A DNA stretch of 64,000 bases from Lachnospiraceae bacterium (GCA_004556655.1 SFGF01000007.1:1-64000); one strand, 5' to 3'. Shown: positions 50,801 through 58,991, counted from the stretch's first letter. The notes: generated from the letters alone by a model not told the origin. Program-made: numbers and translations.

Positions 50801-50929
50801 TGCTGTGATATACCGATGTATGGACCATATCTTTATACAGAAGGAACAACACAAATTGATTATTATTTCCTTTACGGAGGTGATTATAAAAGTACGTTAA
50901 ACTTATATAAAAAGCTGAAAAAATATTGA
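47861..50929 (+). CDS. helD: HelD-like UvrD/Rep-family helicase fused to a GH31 N-terminal-like domain
   Basis: A 1022-residue single open frame. Residues 1-90 are the coiled-coil arm typical of HelD. Next come YYVGRVGISQNGLDPVVIDW with RAPVASVYYENA, Walker A QGVAGSGKTTVAMHRISYIL (about 223-242), the IIDEAQDFGMMAYGVLAYCL Walker B, MGDVSQNIHYGYG, YTKGLEFDAVLIYHP, and motif VI LYVAATRALHELTVV (about 674). HelD releases stalled RNA polymerase from DNA and recycles it. HelD proteins normally end soon after; here a linker leads to residues 806-1022, which resemble the N-terminal beta-sandwich of family 31 glycosidases (NYGILRLTPLDEAVIRVQFI, KSGALRFFDKNGKLLLAEKE, YYFLYGGDYKSTLNLYKKLK). AAGGAG precedes tandem ATGs at 47861 and 47864. 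No catalytic GH31 barrel is attached. Confidence 0.85.
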   Translation: MMETKKTFRPIPGLSREDEEKQLAEIINMAQDNLERAEGHISQLSEELHDLIETYGPKDKEALSLLHNTQSQLQEYKRDLIRCRKARKKPYFGRIDFKDPHQPHEESYYVGRVGISQNGLDPVVIDWRAPVASVYYENALGPCKYVVKNEGTCRIDLKRKRTYEIDNDRLKDFFDSDVVANDELLTKYLAKNKKAVLGEIIATIQKEQNAIIRKSPKTNMIVQGVAGSGKTTVAMHRISYILYNYENEFRPEDFYIIGSNRILLNYITGVLPDLDVYGVSQMTMEQLFVRLLYEDWNPEMHQICTIDKRDKDSCIKGSYEWFHDLETFCTAYENNAVPTGDICLEKNGLLLLDGDAIQDYLKNNQKMSMQSKINMLNKILLAKLENELSGKHVSYTQTEKKELQRKYKWHFGKEIWKGSIFELYQEFLYSQAQKGKNISVSENQYDVYDLAALAYLYKRIKETDGIREASHVIIDEAQDFGMMAYGVLAYCLRGCTYTIMGDVSQNIHYGYGLNDWKDLQELLLTGPFDSFGLLKKSYRNTVEISEFATEILRHGDFSIYPVEPIIRHGNQVHMSVCRDEEGMIQETVKTIEKWQKDGYETIAVICHDRGEASMVSTRLSERISLVDTDLETAEFGSGIMVLPVEYTKGLEFDAVLIYHPSAANYPAEDQYVKLLYVAATRALHELTVVHQGDLTDLIGKRVSREKHMQSLENKVSRNVEQFTKKEITAREQERLDALQGKKEQKMRSYIGPKPIVAKQTKETVDAGFVKPTSVKTSSVNLSPYQFGQVPDNSRLRPRGHSRIDNSVRVIRKTKKALDLISNYGILRLTPLDEAVIRVQFIKGRMTDFSVGSWYYESESSVVWTAKEGKTLAEVSTEKIKVRISKKSGALRFFDKNGKLLLAEKESLARQIETDGSFQTWVYFDWPKNEKISAKGILEDHLERMNQKARYISFGGKQLRMPLLISEYGYGIGAAAEKTVLCCDIPMYGPYLYTEGTTQIDYYFLYGGDYKSTLNLYKKLKKY

Positions 50930-50979
50930 TATTGAAGAACCAGAGAACTTTTAATAAATAGTAAGGTAAAATTAAGAAA

Positions 50980-50993
50980 CTTACCTACGTAAG
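50980..50993 (+). promoter_or_regulatory. Palindrome upstream of the MacAB-like operon
   Basis: CTTAC-CTAC-GTAAG, followed by ATGGTAAAATG where TAAAAT could be the -10. The sequence TAAGGTAAAAT upstream (50962-50972) partly repeats it. The site is well placed for a repressor, but no regulator gene is adjacent. Confidence 0.4.
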
Positions 50994-51033
50994 ATGGTAA
51001 AATGAAAAGAACAACTGATGCGGGAGGTTTGAA

Positions 51034-52422
51034 ATGAAGAAAAAAACATTGATAATAGGGATTTCAGTGGCAGTAGCAGTTCTGATCATCGGAGGAGGTC
51101 TCTGGTTCTTTCTGGGACGAGGGAGTGCAGTAGCAGATGAAAATGTGGTTTATGTGACAAAAGTGGAAAGTCTTACAGGTACTGACAATGCAAACGGGGC
51201 ATTAAATCGTTTTGCCGGTGTAGTTGAGACACAAAAAAAACTGGAGATTCAGCCGAATCAGGAGAAAACGATCAAGGAAATCTATGTGGAAGAAGGTCAG
51301 GAAGTAGAAGAAGGGACTCCGCTGTTTGCTTATGATACAGAAAACGATGAAGAAAATCTGAGTAAGGCAAAGCTGGAACTGGAACGAATCAGTAATACGA
51401 TCGGTAACAAATACAATGAGATTGCTGCACTTGAAAAAGAAAAAAAGAGTGCAGGAAAGGATGCACAACTGGATTATACGATGCAGATTCAGAGTGCACA
51501 GATGGAATTGAAACAGAGCGAATACGAAAAAAAGAGTAAACAGGTTGAGATTCAGAAACTGGAGGATTCCATAGAAAATGCCGAAGTGGTCAGTGAGATG
51601 GCAGGGGTGGTCAAATCCATCAATAATGGTGAGACAACTTATTATGGAGAAAGTCAGGCATTTATGACTATTATTGCCATGGGAGATTTCCGTGTAAAAG
51701 GAAAAATCAATGAGCAGAATATGGGATCGATCGTACCGGGACAACCTGTGATCGTCCATTCAAGACTGGATGAAAATCAGACGTGGACGGGAACCATGGG
51801 CGAAGTAGATATGGAGAATCCCGGAAACGACTCAGGAAATATGTATTTTTATAGTGGAGACTCCACTACTCAGACTAATTCGTATCCATTTTATGTAGAT
51901 CTGGATTCCTCAGAGGGATTAATGCTGGGTCAGCATGTATATATTGAAGCTGATTATGGTCAGGAAAAAGAAAGAGCTGGATTATGGCTGGATGAATATC
52001 TGATTGCCGGTCTGGATGATGAACCATATGTTTGGGCAGATAACGGAAAAGGTAAGCTGGAAAAGAGAAAAGTCATTTTGGGACAGTATGATGAAAATTT
52101 GTGTCAGTATGAAATCGCTGATGGACTGTCCAAGGAAGATATGATTACATTCCCGGAAGATGGACTGGAAGAGGGAATGCCGACAGTTGCAGGAGAGAAC
52201 GGACAGATGGGGCAGAGCAATCCGGTGATGTCTGATGAGGAGATGCTGGATGGCGAGATGCTGGACGGTGAGATGCTGGATGGCGAGATGCTGGACGGTG
52301 AAATGCTGGATGGCGAGATGCTGGACGGTGAAATGCTGGATGGTGAAATGTACGACGACGAGATGCCGGATGATGTAACAGGAAATTCAGCTCAGGACAA
52401 CGGAATGGAGGATGGACAGTGA
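51034..52422 (+). CDS. Membrane-fusion (MacA/HlyD-type) adaptor with Met-Asp repeat tail
   Basis: A 462-residue adaptor anchored by one N-terminal TM helix (about 5-27). The lipoyl-like half FAGVVETQKKLEIQPNQEKT with IKEIYVEEGQEVEEGTPLFA precedes a coiled coil (about 108-185), then the second lipoyl half (VVSEMAGVVKSINNGETTYY) and a beta-barrel (FRVKGKINEQNMGSIVPGQP). Such adaptors link MacB-like exporters to the outside. The tail is unusual: residues 403-447 are nine 5-residue units of the form GEMLD. The stop overlaps the ATPase gene (GTGA). First gene of a four-gene efflux operon. Confidence 0.85.
   Translation: MKKKTLIIGISVAVAVLIIGGGLWFFLGRGSAVADENVVYVTKVESLTGTDNANGALNRFAGVVETQKKLEIQPNQEKTIKEIYVEEGQEVEEGTPLFAYDTENDEENLSKAKLELERISNTIGNKYNEIAALEKEKKSAGKDAQLDYTMQIQSAQMELKQSEYEKKSKQVEIQKLEDSIENAEVVSEMAGVVKSINNGETTYYGESQAFMTIIAMGDFRVKGKINEQNMGSIVPGQPVIVHSRLDENQTWTGTMGEVDMENPGNDSGNMYFYSGDSTTQTNSYPFYVDLDSSEGLMLGQHVYIEADYGQEKERAGLWLDEYLIAGLDDEPYVWADNGKGKLEKRKVILGQYDENLCQYEIADGLSKEDMITFPEDGLEEGMPTVAGENGQMGQSNPVMSDEEMLDGEMLDGEMLDGEMLDGEMLDGEMLDGEMLDGEMYDDEMPDDVTGNSAQDNGMEDGQ
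52240..52374 (+). repeat. 15-bp coding minisatellite (E-M-L-D-G units)
   Basis: Seven consecutive 15-base units GAGATGCTGGATGGC or its near variants, then two diverged units, all in frame. Variants alternate (GATGGC, GACGGT), giving a higher-order 30-base period that suggests past expansion of a doublet. Changes of copy number would keep the frame. Confidence 0.95.
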
Positions 52423-53099
52423 TTCTGGAAATGAAAGATATCTGCAAAGATTATATTCAGGGAAAAATGGTAATTCCTGTGCTGAAAAATATTTGCTTTG
52501 ATATGGAAGAGGGCGAGTATGTTGCAGTGATGGGACCATCCGGTTCCGGCAAAACAACGCTCATGAATCTCGTGGGATGTCTTGATCAGCCAACTTCAGG
52601 GACCCTGATTCTGGATGGACAGGATATCAGCAAGTGTTCTGATAACGAAATGTCAGATCTGAGGCTGACAAAAATTGGTTTTGTGTTTCAGAATTTTCAG
52701 CTTCTTCCAAGACAGACAGCACTGGAAAATGTAGAACTGCCGCTGACGTATGCCAATGTCCCGAAAAAAGAGAGAAGGGAGCGGGCGCTGCGGGCATTGG
52801 AAAGAGTAGGACTGGGAGACAGGGTGAACTTTATTCCCAATCAGTTATCCGGTGGTCAGAAGCAGAGGGTTGCGATTGCGAGGGCAATGGTCAATCATCC
52901 GAAAATATTGCTGGCGGATGAGCCTACAGGAGCTTTGGACAGCACATCCGGTGAACAGGTCATGGAACTGTTTCACAGTCTGAATGACGAAGGGGTCAGT
53001 ATATTGATGATTACACATGACGCAGAAATCGCTTCTTATGCACAGAGAAAAGTAATTATCCGTGACGGTATTTTGAAAAAGGAGGAGGAAACATCATGA
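52419..53099 (+). CDS. ABC transporter ATP-binding protein, MacB/LolD type
   Basis: A 226-residue ATPase: MILEMKDICKDYIQGKMVIP, Walker A GPSGSGKTTLMN (about 39), FVFQNFQLLPRQTALENVEL, signature LSGGQKQRVAIARAM, Walker B ILLADEPTGALDSTSG and the H-loop ITHDAEIASYA. It belongs to the group that pairs with FtsX-fold permeases such as MacB. The start is a GTG overlapping the previous stop, with GGAGG upstream, and its stop overlaps the next gene by four bases. Confidence 0.94.
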   Translation: MILEMKDICKDYIQGKMVIPVLKNICFDMEEGEYVAVMGPSGSGKTTLMNLVGCLDQPTSGTLILDGQDISKCSDNEMSDLRLTKIGFVFQNFQLLPRQTALENVELPLTYANVPKKERRERALRALERVGLGDRVNFIPNQLSGGQKQRVAIARAMVNHPKILLADEPTGALDSTSGEQVMELFHSLNDEGVSILMITHDAEIASYAQRKVIIRDGILKKEEETS

Positions 53100-55171
53100 A
53101 AAAAAGATGGATCGCAGTTGGAACGGCTGCAGGAATTATCCTCCTGAGTGCCGGTATCGTATTTGCTGTAAAACAGACTAATCAGGAAAGAGTAAAAGTA
53201 ATCTCCATGCAGGAAATGATGGGATGGGGCGGAGGAATGAGCGACATGAGCCTCACCGGCAACATTATTTCAGACGTATCACAGGATGTATATCTGGGAA
53301 ATAATCAGGTGGTTGATGATATCTTTGTCAGTGAAGGAGATACAGTAAAAGAAGGAGATCCTCTTGTGTCCTATGATATGACGCTGGTCAATCTGGAATT
53401 GGAGATGAAAAAGCTGGATAAGGAAGGAATCGAGCTGAGCATCAAAAAGGCACAAAGAGAGCTTACCAAATTAAAAAATGCAAAACCTGCCAGTGATGGT
53501 GGCTTTACAGATGATCCCGGCTTTATAGATGATCCGGGCATATTCGATGATCCGGAAGTACCTGTGGAAGAGCCGGTGGCGGCATATGAAGAACTGGATG
53601 CAGATGCCATGCCCTATATGGGGGAAGGAACGGTAGAAGACCCTTATCATTTCCTTTGCAGTCAGAATGGTGTGATTTTTGGAAGCTTTTTGAATCGTAT
53701 GGCCCAGGAACAGTGCTTTTTTCTGATCGAAGTGAGAGATGGGGATATCAGTAACGGTGAACTTCTGAAAGTTTGGGGTCAGAGAATCATAGATGAAAAT
53801 CTAAATCTGGATCCGGATGTGAAATATGAATTAAACCTGAAAGAAATTATAGATGGGAACGGGGACGAAATTGTTACAGATGCGAAAGTTTATGAGAGTC
53901 TTACCGGAGAAGAAATCGAAGCGTATTATAAAGGAGATGGAACGGTTGAAAAACCTTATACGTATCTGATCAGCGCAGATGGTATGGTTAAGGGTAGTTT
54001 TTTCAATCAGATAAAAATGAAAACTGGATATTTCCGTTTGGAAGTGTGGAAAGATAATACGTATGGAACCTCTCTTGTGAAAGCATGGGAACAGGACGCA
54101 GCACTTTTGGGTGATTTTGAGGAAAATGAAGAATATTATGTGAAACTGGAGAAAAAAGATATGGAGTCCGGGGAAGGAGAGGTAACGCCGGAACCGACCA
54201 TAACGCCGGAACCGACCACAGTACCGAAACCAACCACAGAACCGGAACCAACTGCGACACCGGAGCCGACAACAGAACCGGAACCGACCACAGCACCGAG
54301 TCCGGAAAGTACACCGGAATCCGGTACATCTCAGACAGATTCTGCGGCAGTCAGTCCGATGGCATCTTCCGCAGTTTACACCAGAGAGATACCGGTAGAT
54401 ATTCTAAAAACTGTCAGCAGTGTGATGGATTCTGTCGGAGATGGTTTGTCAAAGGAAGAGATACAAAAACAGATCAAAGAAAAAGAAAGTGAAATCCGTG
54501 ATTATCAGCTGGATTTAAAAGAAGCAGATCTGGAACTGAAAAAAATTGAGAAAGAGTTGAATAATCAGACAATCAAGAGCACACTGAATGGTGTTGTAAA
54601 AACGGTGGAAGATCCGGAGCATGTAAGCCAGGAAGGAAAACCGCTGATTCAGGTGGTCAGCAGTGAGGGACTCTATATTAAAGGAAGCATCAGTGAGACA
54701 CAGCTTGACAAACTTCAGGTAGGAGATAGGCTAAGTGGATATTCCTATGATACAGGCGTCAGTTTTACTGCTGAGGTGAAAGAAATCTCCCCATATCCGT
54801 TGGAAGGAGAACAGTATGGAAACTCTACCGCATATCCTTTTACTGCTTACATTGAAAACACAGAAGGTTTGAAAAACTACAGTTATGCCGAACTGACACC
54901 GATGGGAGAAGATGGAGCAGGCAGTGGTGGAAAGGTAACGATTGAGAAACCGTTTGTGCGTACGGAAGATGGGCAGTACTATGTGATGATCGATGATGGT
55001 GAAGGCAGGCTGAAAAAGCAGGTTGTGGAAATATCGAGAATCCTTTACGGATCTGTTTATGAGATTTCAGCGGGACTGACATGGAATGACAAGATTGCGT
55101 TTCCTTATGGGAAAAATGTTGTGGAAGGAGCCAAAACAGAAGATGGCACCTATGAAGATTTATATAGATAG
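53096..55171 (+). CDS. Second membrane-fusion adaptor with large insertion in the coiled-coil hairpin
   Basis: A 691-residue adaptor with an N-terminal TM helix. The first lipoyl half (NQVVDDIFVSEGDTVKEGDP, 70-90) and first helix (97-130) are followed by an insertion of about 320 residues before the second helix (451-490, KEEIQKQIKEKESEIRDYQL), the second lipoyl half (TLNGVVKTVEDPEHVSQEGK) and the barrel. The insertion holds an FxDDPG mini-repeat (137-153), two copies of a ~75-residue domain (each beginning GxGTVExPY, about 175 and 280), and a Pro/Thr/Glu-rich linker (363-407). ATGA overlap with the ATPase gene. Confidence 0.82.
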   Translation: MKKRWIAVGTAAGIILLSAGIVFAVKQTNQERVKVISMQEMMGWGGGMSDMSLTGNIISDVSQDVYLGNNQVVDDIFVSEGDTVKEGDPLVSYDMTLVNLELEMKKLDKEGIELSIKKAQRELTKLKNAKPASDGGFTDDPGFIDDPGIFDDPEVPVEEPVAAYEELDADAMPYMGEGTVEDPYHFLCSQNGVIFGSFLNRMAQEQCFFLIEVRDGDISNGELLKVWGQRIIDENLNLDPDVKYELNLKEIIDGNGDEIVTDAKVYESLTGEEIEAYYKGDGTVEKPYTYLISADGMVKGSFFNQIKMKTGYFRLEVWKDNTYGTSLVKAWEQDAALLGDFEENEEYYVKLEKKDMESGEGEVTPEPTITPEPTTVPKPTTEPEPTATPEPTTEPEPTTAPSPESTPESGTSQTDSAAVSPMASSAVYTREIPVDILKTVSSVMDSVGDGLSKEEIQKQIKEKESEIRDYQLDLKEADLELKKIEKELNNQTIKSTLNGVVKTVEDPEHVSQEGKPLIQVVSSEGLYIKGSISETQLDKLQVGDRLSGYSYDTGVSFTAEVKEISPYPLEGEQYGNSTAYPFTAYIENTEGLKNYSYAELTPMGEDGAGSGGKVTIEKPFVRTEDGQYYVMIDDGEGRLKKQVVEISRILYGSVYEISAGLTWNDKIAFPYGKNVVEGAKTEDGTYEDLYR

Positions 55172-55183
55172 GAGGGAGAGACC

Positions 55184-56470
55184 ATGTTGGAAAATATTAG
55201 ACTGGCATTTGGAGGAATCTGGTCTCACAAAATGAGATCATTTCTCACGATGCTTGGTATCATTATTGGAATTGCGTCAATCATTTCTATCGTATCTACC
55301 ATTCGGGGAACCAATGAGCAGATTAAACAAAATCTGATCGGTGCGGGGAATAATAATGTAGATATCCGTCTGTTTCAGGGAGAATATGAATATGAGATTT
55401 ATCAGGGAATTCCTGATGGAATCGCAGTAGTAAGTGAAGAACAGAAAGCGGACATCCGCAGTCTGGAAGGAGTAAAGAGCGCAACATTTTATAATTTCAG
55501 AAGCTGGGTTGATGGTGTGACTTATCAGGGAAACTCTTTGGACAGCGGAAGTATGTATGGGGTTGATTTTGATTTTCTAAAAACGAAGGGATATGTGATC
55601 CAGACGGGAAGAGGGTTTGTTGAAGATGATTATACAAAGATTCGAAAAGTAGCTCTTCTGGATGATACGGCTGTGCAGACCTTATTTCCCGGTGAAAATC
55701 CTGTGGGAAAGACACTGGAGATTCAGGGAGAACCATTTACCATCATCGGTAGTATCCGTAAGTCAGATGCCTTTGAACCAGTGATCAACAGTTTGGAAGA
55801 CTATTATACATATAATCAGTATTCCTATGGAATGGTGCTGATTCCGCAGAGTGCGTGGCCGATCGTTTTTAACTTTGATGAGCCGGTAGATGTTAGTGTG
55901 ATGGCAGAGAGTACAGATGAAATGAGCAGCATCGGGAAAAAAGTTGAGGACATTATGAACCAGTGTGTCTATAACAAAGTATCTTTTTCCGAGGAAAGCG
56001 AAGAAGGTCAGATGGATAGCAGTATCTCTTACCGTGCTGCCGATCTTTTGGAAACCGTTAAAAATCTGCAGAAAGTCAGTGAGAACACGAATAAACAGTT
56101 GCTTTGGATCGCCAGTATATCGCTTTTGGTCGGAGGGATCGGAGTAATGAATATCATGCTGGTCTCAGTGACTGAACGTACCAGTGAAATCGGACTAAAG
56201 AAAGCTCTGGGAGCAAGAAAAAAGAAAATACTTTGGCAATTTCTTACAGAGGCGGCTGTACTTACCAGTATTGGCGGATTTTTAGGTGTGATCGCCGGAA
56301 TTATTCTGTCACAGGTAATTGCCCGGATGTCACAGACACCGGTTGCTATCAGCTTTCCGGCCAGTGTACTGGCAGTAGTATTTTCTATGGTGATTGGTAT
56401 TATTTTTGGATTACTGCCATCCATCAAAGCGGCAAATCTCAATCCGATCGATGCGTTACGTCATGAATAA
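55184..56470 (+). CDS. MacB-like FtsX-fold ABC permease
   Basis: A 428-residue permease with four TM helices: one near the N terminus (KMRSFLTMLGIIIGIASIIS), a large extracytoplasmic MacB_PCD-type domain (about 45-300), and three at the C terminus (LLWIASISLLVGGIGVMNIM, then LTSIGGFLGVIAGIILSQVI, then a VLAVVFSMVIGIIFGLLPSI helix). TERTSEIGLKKALGARKKKI is the coupling segment. With the ATPase and two adaptors it forms a mechanotransmission-type exporter that works on substrates outside the membrane, such as peptides or macrolide-like compounds. A terminator follows. Confidence 0.93.
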   Translation: MLENIRLAFGGIWSHKMRSFLTMLGIIIGIASIISIVSTIRGTNEQIKQNLIGAGNNNVDIRLFQGEYEYEIYQGIPDGIAVVSEEQKADIRSLEGVKSATFYNFRSWVDGVTYQGNSLDSGSMYGVDFDFLKTKGYVIQTGRGFVEDDYTKIRKVALLDDTAVQTLFPGENPVGKTLEIQGEPFTIIGSIRKSDAFEPVINSLEDYYTYNQYSYGMVLIPQSAWPIVFNFDEPVDVSVMAESTDEMSSIGKKVEDIMNQCVYNKVSFSEESEEGQMDSSISYRAADLLETVKNLQKVSENTNKQLLWIASISLLVGGIGVMNIMLVSVTERTSEIGLKKALGARKKKILWQFLTEAAVLTSIGGFLGVIAGIILSQVIARMSQTPVAISFPASVLAVVFSMVIGIIFGLLPSIKAANLNPIDALRHE

Positions 56471-56475
56471 AGATG

Positions 56476-56510
56476 AAAACCTCGGAGTGTAAAAAATCCG
56501 AGGTTTTTTT
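56476..56510 (+). terminator. Terminator of the MacAB-like operon
   Basis: AAAACCTCGGA pairs with TCCGAGGTTTT across a ten-base loop and runs into TTTTTTT. Confidence 0.93.
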
Positions 56511-56633
56511 GGGCAAAAATTAAATTTAACGGAGAGATTTTAAGAAAAAAATTAGAAATAGTTCACAATGATTTCACCAAAACAATGGGAATTTGGTATA
56601 TAATATACATAGTCAATATATGGGGGTTTTTAT

Positions 56634-57044
56634 ATGAATATTTTGTTTTTTTTGACACCAAAAAGCGATGTGGCATATGTATTTAATGATGATACACTTC
56701 GTCAGGTACTTGAGAAAATTGAGCACCATAAGTATACTGCTATTCCCATGCTGAATAAAACAGGAAAGTATGTGGGAACGGTTACGGAAGGCGATCTTCT
56801 GAGATACATAAAAGACAGATACTCATTAAATGTAAGAGATGCGGAGGATTGTCTGATCAGCCGGGTACCATTGAGATGGAAGTATACACCGGTAAGTATC
56901 AACTGTAATATAGAAGATCTGATGGAAGTATCTATGAGGCAGAATTTTGTGCCGGTGGTGGATGATGCAGACAATTTTATAGGTATTATCAGGAGAAGTG
57001 ATATTCTGAAATATTGTTATAAAAAAAGCAAAGAAGCAGAATAA
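56634..57044 (+). CDS. Two-CBS-domain protein
   Basis: A 136-residue stand-alone CBS pair: first domain VAYVFNDDTLRQVLEKIEHH with KYTAIPMLNKTGKYVGTVTE, second PVSINCNIEDLMEVSMRQNF with VPVVDDADNFIGIIRRSDIL. CBS pairs bind adenine nucleotides, SAM or related ligands and act as sensors; no effector domain is attached. GGGGG lies seven bases before the start. A TATAAT-containing stretch (56599-56604) upstream may be its promoter, with no good -35. It is monocistronic, between two terminators. Confidence 0.85.
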   Translation: MNILFFLTPKSDVAYVFNDDTLRQVLEKIEHHKYTAIPMLNKTGKYVGTVTEGDLLRYIKDRYSLNVRDAEDCLISRVPLRWKYTPVSINCNIEDLMEVSMRQNFVPVVDDADNFIGIIRRSDILKYCYKKSKEAE

Positions 57045-57063
57045 AATCGAAAAGAGTGATTAT

Positions 57064-57100
57064 AAAACTCCGGGTTGTCAAACAGCAGTCCGGAGTTTTT
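57064..57100 (+). terminator. Terminator after the CBS gene
   Basis: AAAACTCCGG pairs with CCGGAGTTTT around a long loop and is followed by a T-run. Confidence 0.9.
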
Positions 57101-57137
57101 GCGTACAATTTTATGGCTGAAAGAATTTCGACCATGA

Positions 57138-57166
57138 TTGCTATTCTTTTAATTAGATGGTATAAT
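57138..57166 (+). promoter_or_regulatory. Promoter of argS
   Basis: TTGCTA (57138-57143), 17 bases, TATAAT (57161-57166), 48 bases before the ATG. Confidence 0.65.
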
Positions 57167-57213
57167 AACCTGATAGATTATTGAAAAAGATAGAAAAAAG
57201 TCTGGAGGAAGAT

Positions 57214-58980
57214 ATGAATACAATCATTGATTTAATATCAGAAGAAGTAAAAGCGGCATTCCATAATGCCGGATATGATGCATCTTACGGAAAGGTAACA
57301 TTGTCCAACAGACCGGATTTGTGTGAATATCAGTGTAACGGTGCGATGGCTGCAGCAAAGGCATACAGAAAAGCACCAATCATGATTGCAAAAGATGTAG
57401 TGGAAAATCTGGCAGACTGTCAGGCATTGGAAGCAGCGGAAGCGGTGAATCCGGGCTTTATCAACCTGAAAGTTTCGGGAGCGTATCTGGCACAGTATCT
57501 GACGGCAATGCGTATATCTGGCAATCTTGGCGTTGAGAAAGCAAAAGAACCAAAGAAAATGGTGATTGATTACGGTGGACCGAATGTGGCAAAACCACTT
57601 CATGTGGGACATCTCCGTTCCGCAATCATCGGGGAAAGCATTAAGCGGATTGGAAGATTTCTGGGACATGAGATTCTTGGAGATGTACATCTGGGAGACT
57701 GGGGACTGCAGATGGGACTGATTATTACAGAGCTTCGGAAAAGACAGCCGGATCTGGTGTATTTCCAGGAGGATTATGATGGAGAATATCCGGCAGAAGC
57801 TCCGTTTACCATCAGTGAGTTGGAAGAGATATATCCGTGTGCCAATAAAAAATCAAAAGAAGATGAAGAATACAAAGCAGAAGCTCTTGAAGCAACACAT
57901 CAGCTTCAGATGGGAAAACGTGGGTATAGAGCTTTGTGGAAGCATATTCTCGATGTATCTGTTCCTGATCTGAAAAGAAATTATGCAAATCTGAATGTGG
58001 ATTTTGAACTTTGGAACGGGGAATCAAATGTACAGGATCGTATAGCACCGATGGTTCAGAGCCTGAAAGATCAGGGGCTGGCTTATGAAGATCAGGGTGC
58101 CCTTGTAGTGGATGTGAAAGAAGATACAGATACAAAAGAAGTACCGCCGTGTATGATCTTAAAGTCTGACGGTGCCGCACTGTATACGACGACGGATCTG
58201 GCTACGATTAAAGAACGTATGGAAAATTATCAGCCGGATGAAATCCTGTATGTGGTTGATAAACGTCAGGAAATGCACTTTATTCAGGTGTTCCGCTGTG
58301 CGCGTAAGGCAGGTATGGTAAAGGAAGATACGAAATTATCCTTCCTCGGATTCGGTACGATGAATGGAAAAGACGGAAAACCATTTAAGACAAGAGATGG
58401 CGGCGTGATGCGTCTGGAGAATCTGATCCGTGAGATTAATGAGGAAATGTATAAAAAGATTGTGGACAACCGTAGTATTAAGGAAGAAGATGCCCGGGCA
58501 ACGGCAAAAATCGTAGGGTTGTCAGCTATCAAATATGGTGATCTGTCCAATCAGGCATCAAAAGATTATATTTTTGATATCGAAAGATTTACCTCTTTTG
58601 AGGGCAATACTGGACCATATATTTTGTATACGACAGTACGTATCAAATCCATTCTGAGCCGTTATAAGGAGGAAGGCGGCGATATTATGGATACCCTTAT
58701 GATCAAACCTGCAAGCGATAGTGAAAAAGCACTGATGATCGAAGCTGCAAAATTCAATAGTGTTGTAGTAAACGCATTTGATGAAAAGGCGCCGCACAAG
58801 ATTTGTTCTTATATTTACGAACTGGCAAATGCTTTTAACCGGTTCTATCATGAAACTAAGATTTTGACGGAAGAAGATGAAGAACAGAAGAAATCATTTA
58901 TTGCTTTGCTGGTACTGGTGAAGGATGTTCTGGAAACGTGTATCGATCTTTTGGGATTTGAGGCTCCGGAAAGGATGTAA
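57214..58980 (+). CDS. argS: Arginyl-tRNA synthetase
   Basis: A 588-residue class I synthetase. An N-terminal additional domain (VTLSNRPDLCEYQCNGAMAA) leads to the catalytic signature GPNVAKPLHVGHLRSAIIGE (HVGH at 130-133), the HLGDWGLQMGLIITELRKRQ segment, YTTTDLATIKER, DKRQEMHFIQVF, and the GFGTMNGKDGKPFKTRDGG region that replaces KMSKS in many ArgRS. It closes with the DALR anticodon domain (YTTVRIKSILSRYKE, NAFNRFYHETKIL). The start follows GGAGGAA; a TTG at 57181 is in frame but implausible. Confidence 0.96.
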   Translation: MNTIIDLISEEVKAAFHNAGYDASYGKVTLSNRPDLCEYQCNGAMAAAKAYRKAPIMIAKDVVENLADCQALEAAEAVNPGFINLKVSGAYLAQYLTAMRISGNLGVEKAKEPKKMVIDYGGPNVAKPLHVGHLRSAIIGESIKRIGRFLGHEILGDVHLGDWGLQMGLIITELRKRQPDLVYFQEDYDGEYPAEAPFTISELEEIYPCANKKSKEDEEYKAEALEATHQLQMGKRGYRALWKHILDVSVPDLKRNYANLNVDFELWNGESNVQDRIAPMVQSLKDQGLAYEDQGALVVDVKEDTDTKEVPPCMILKSDGAALYTTTDLATIKERMENYQPDEILYVVDKRQEMHFIQVFRCARKAGMVKEDTKLSFLGFGTMNGKDGKPFKTRDGGVMRLENLIREINEEMYKKIVDNRSIKEEDARATAKIVGLSAIKYGDLSNQASKDYIFDIERFTSFEGNTGPYILYTTVRIKSILSRYKEEGGDIMDTLMIKPASDSEKALMIEAAKFNSVVVNAFDEKAPHKICSYIYELANAFNRFYHETKILTEEDEEQKKSFIALLVLVKDVLETCIDLLGFEAPERM

Positions 58981-58991
58981 GGGAGAAAAAA

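Noticed and set aside
52240..52374. Regular short repeats that could suggest a CRISPR array
   Set aside because: The 15-base units are contiguous, lack spacers, lie in frame within a coding gene and encode a simple peptide repeat.
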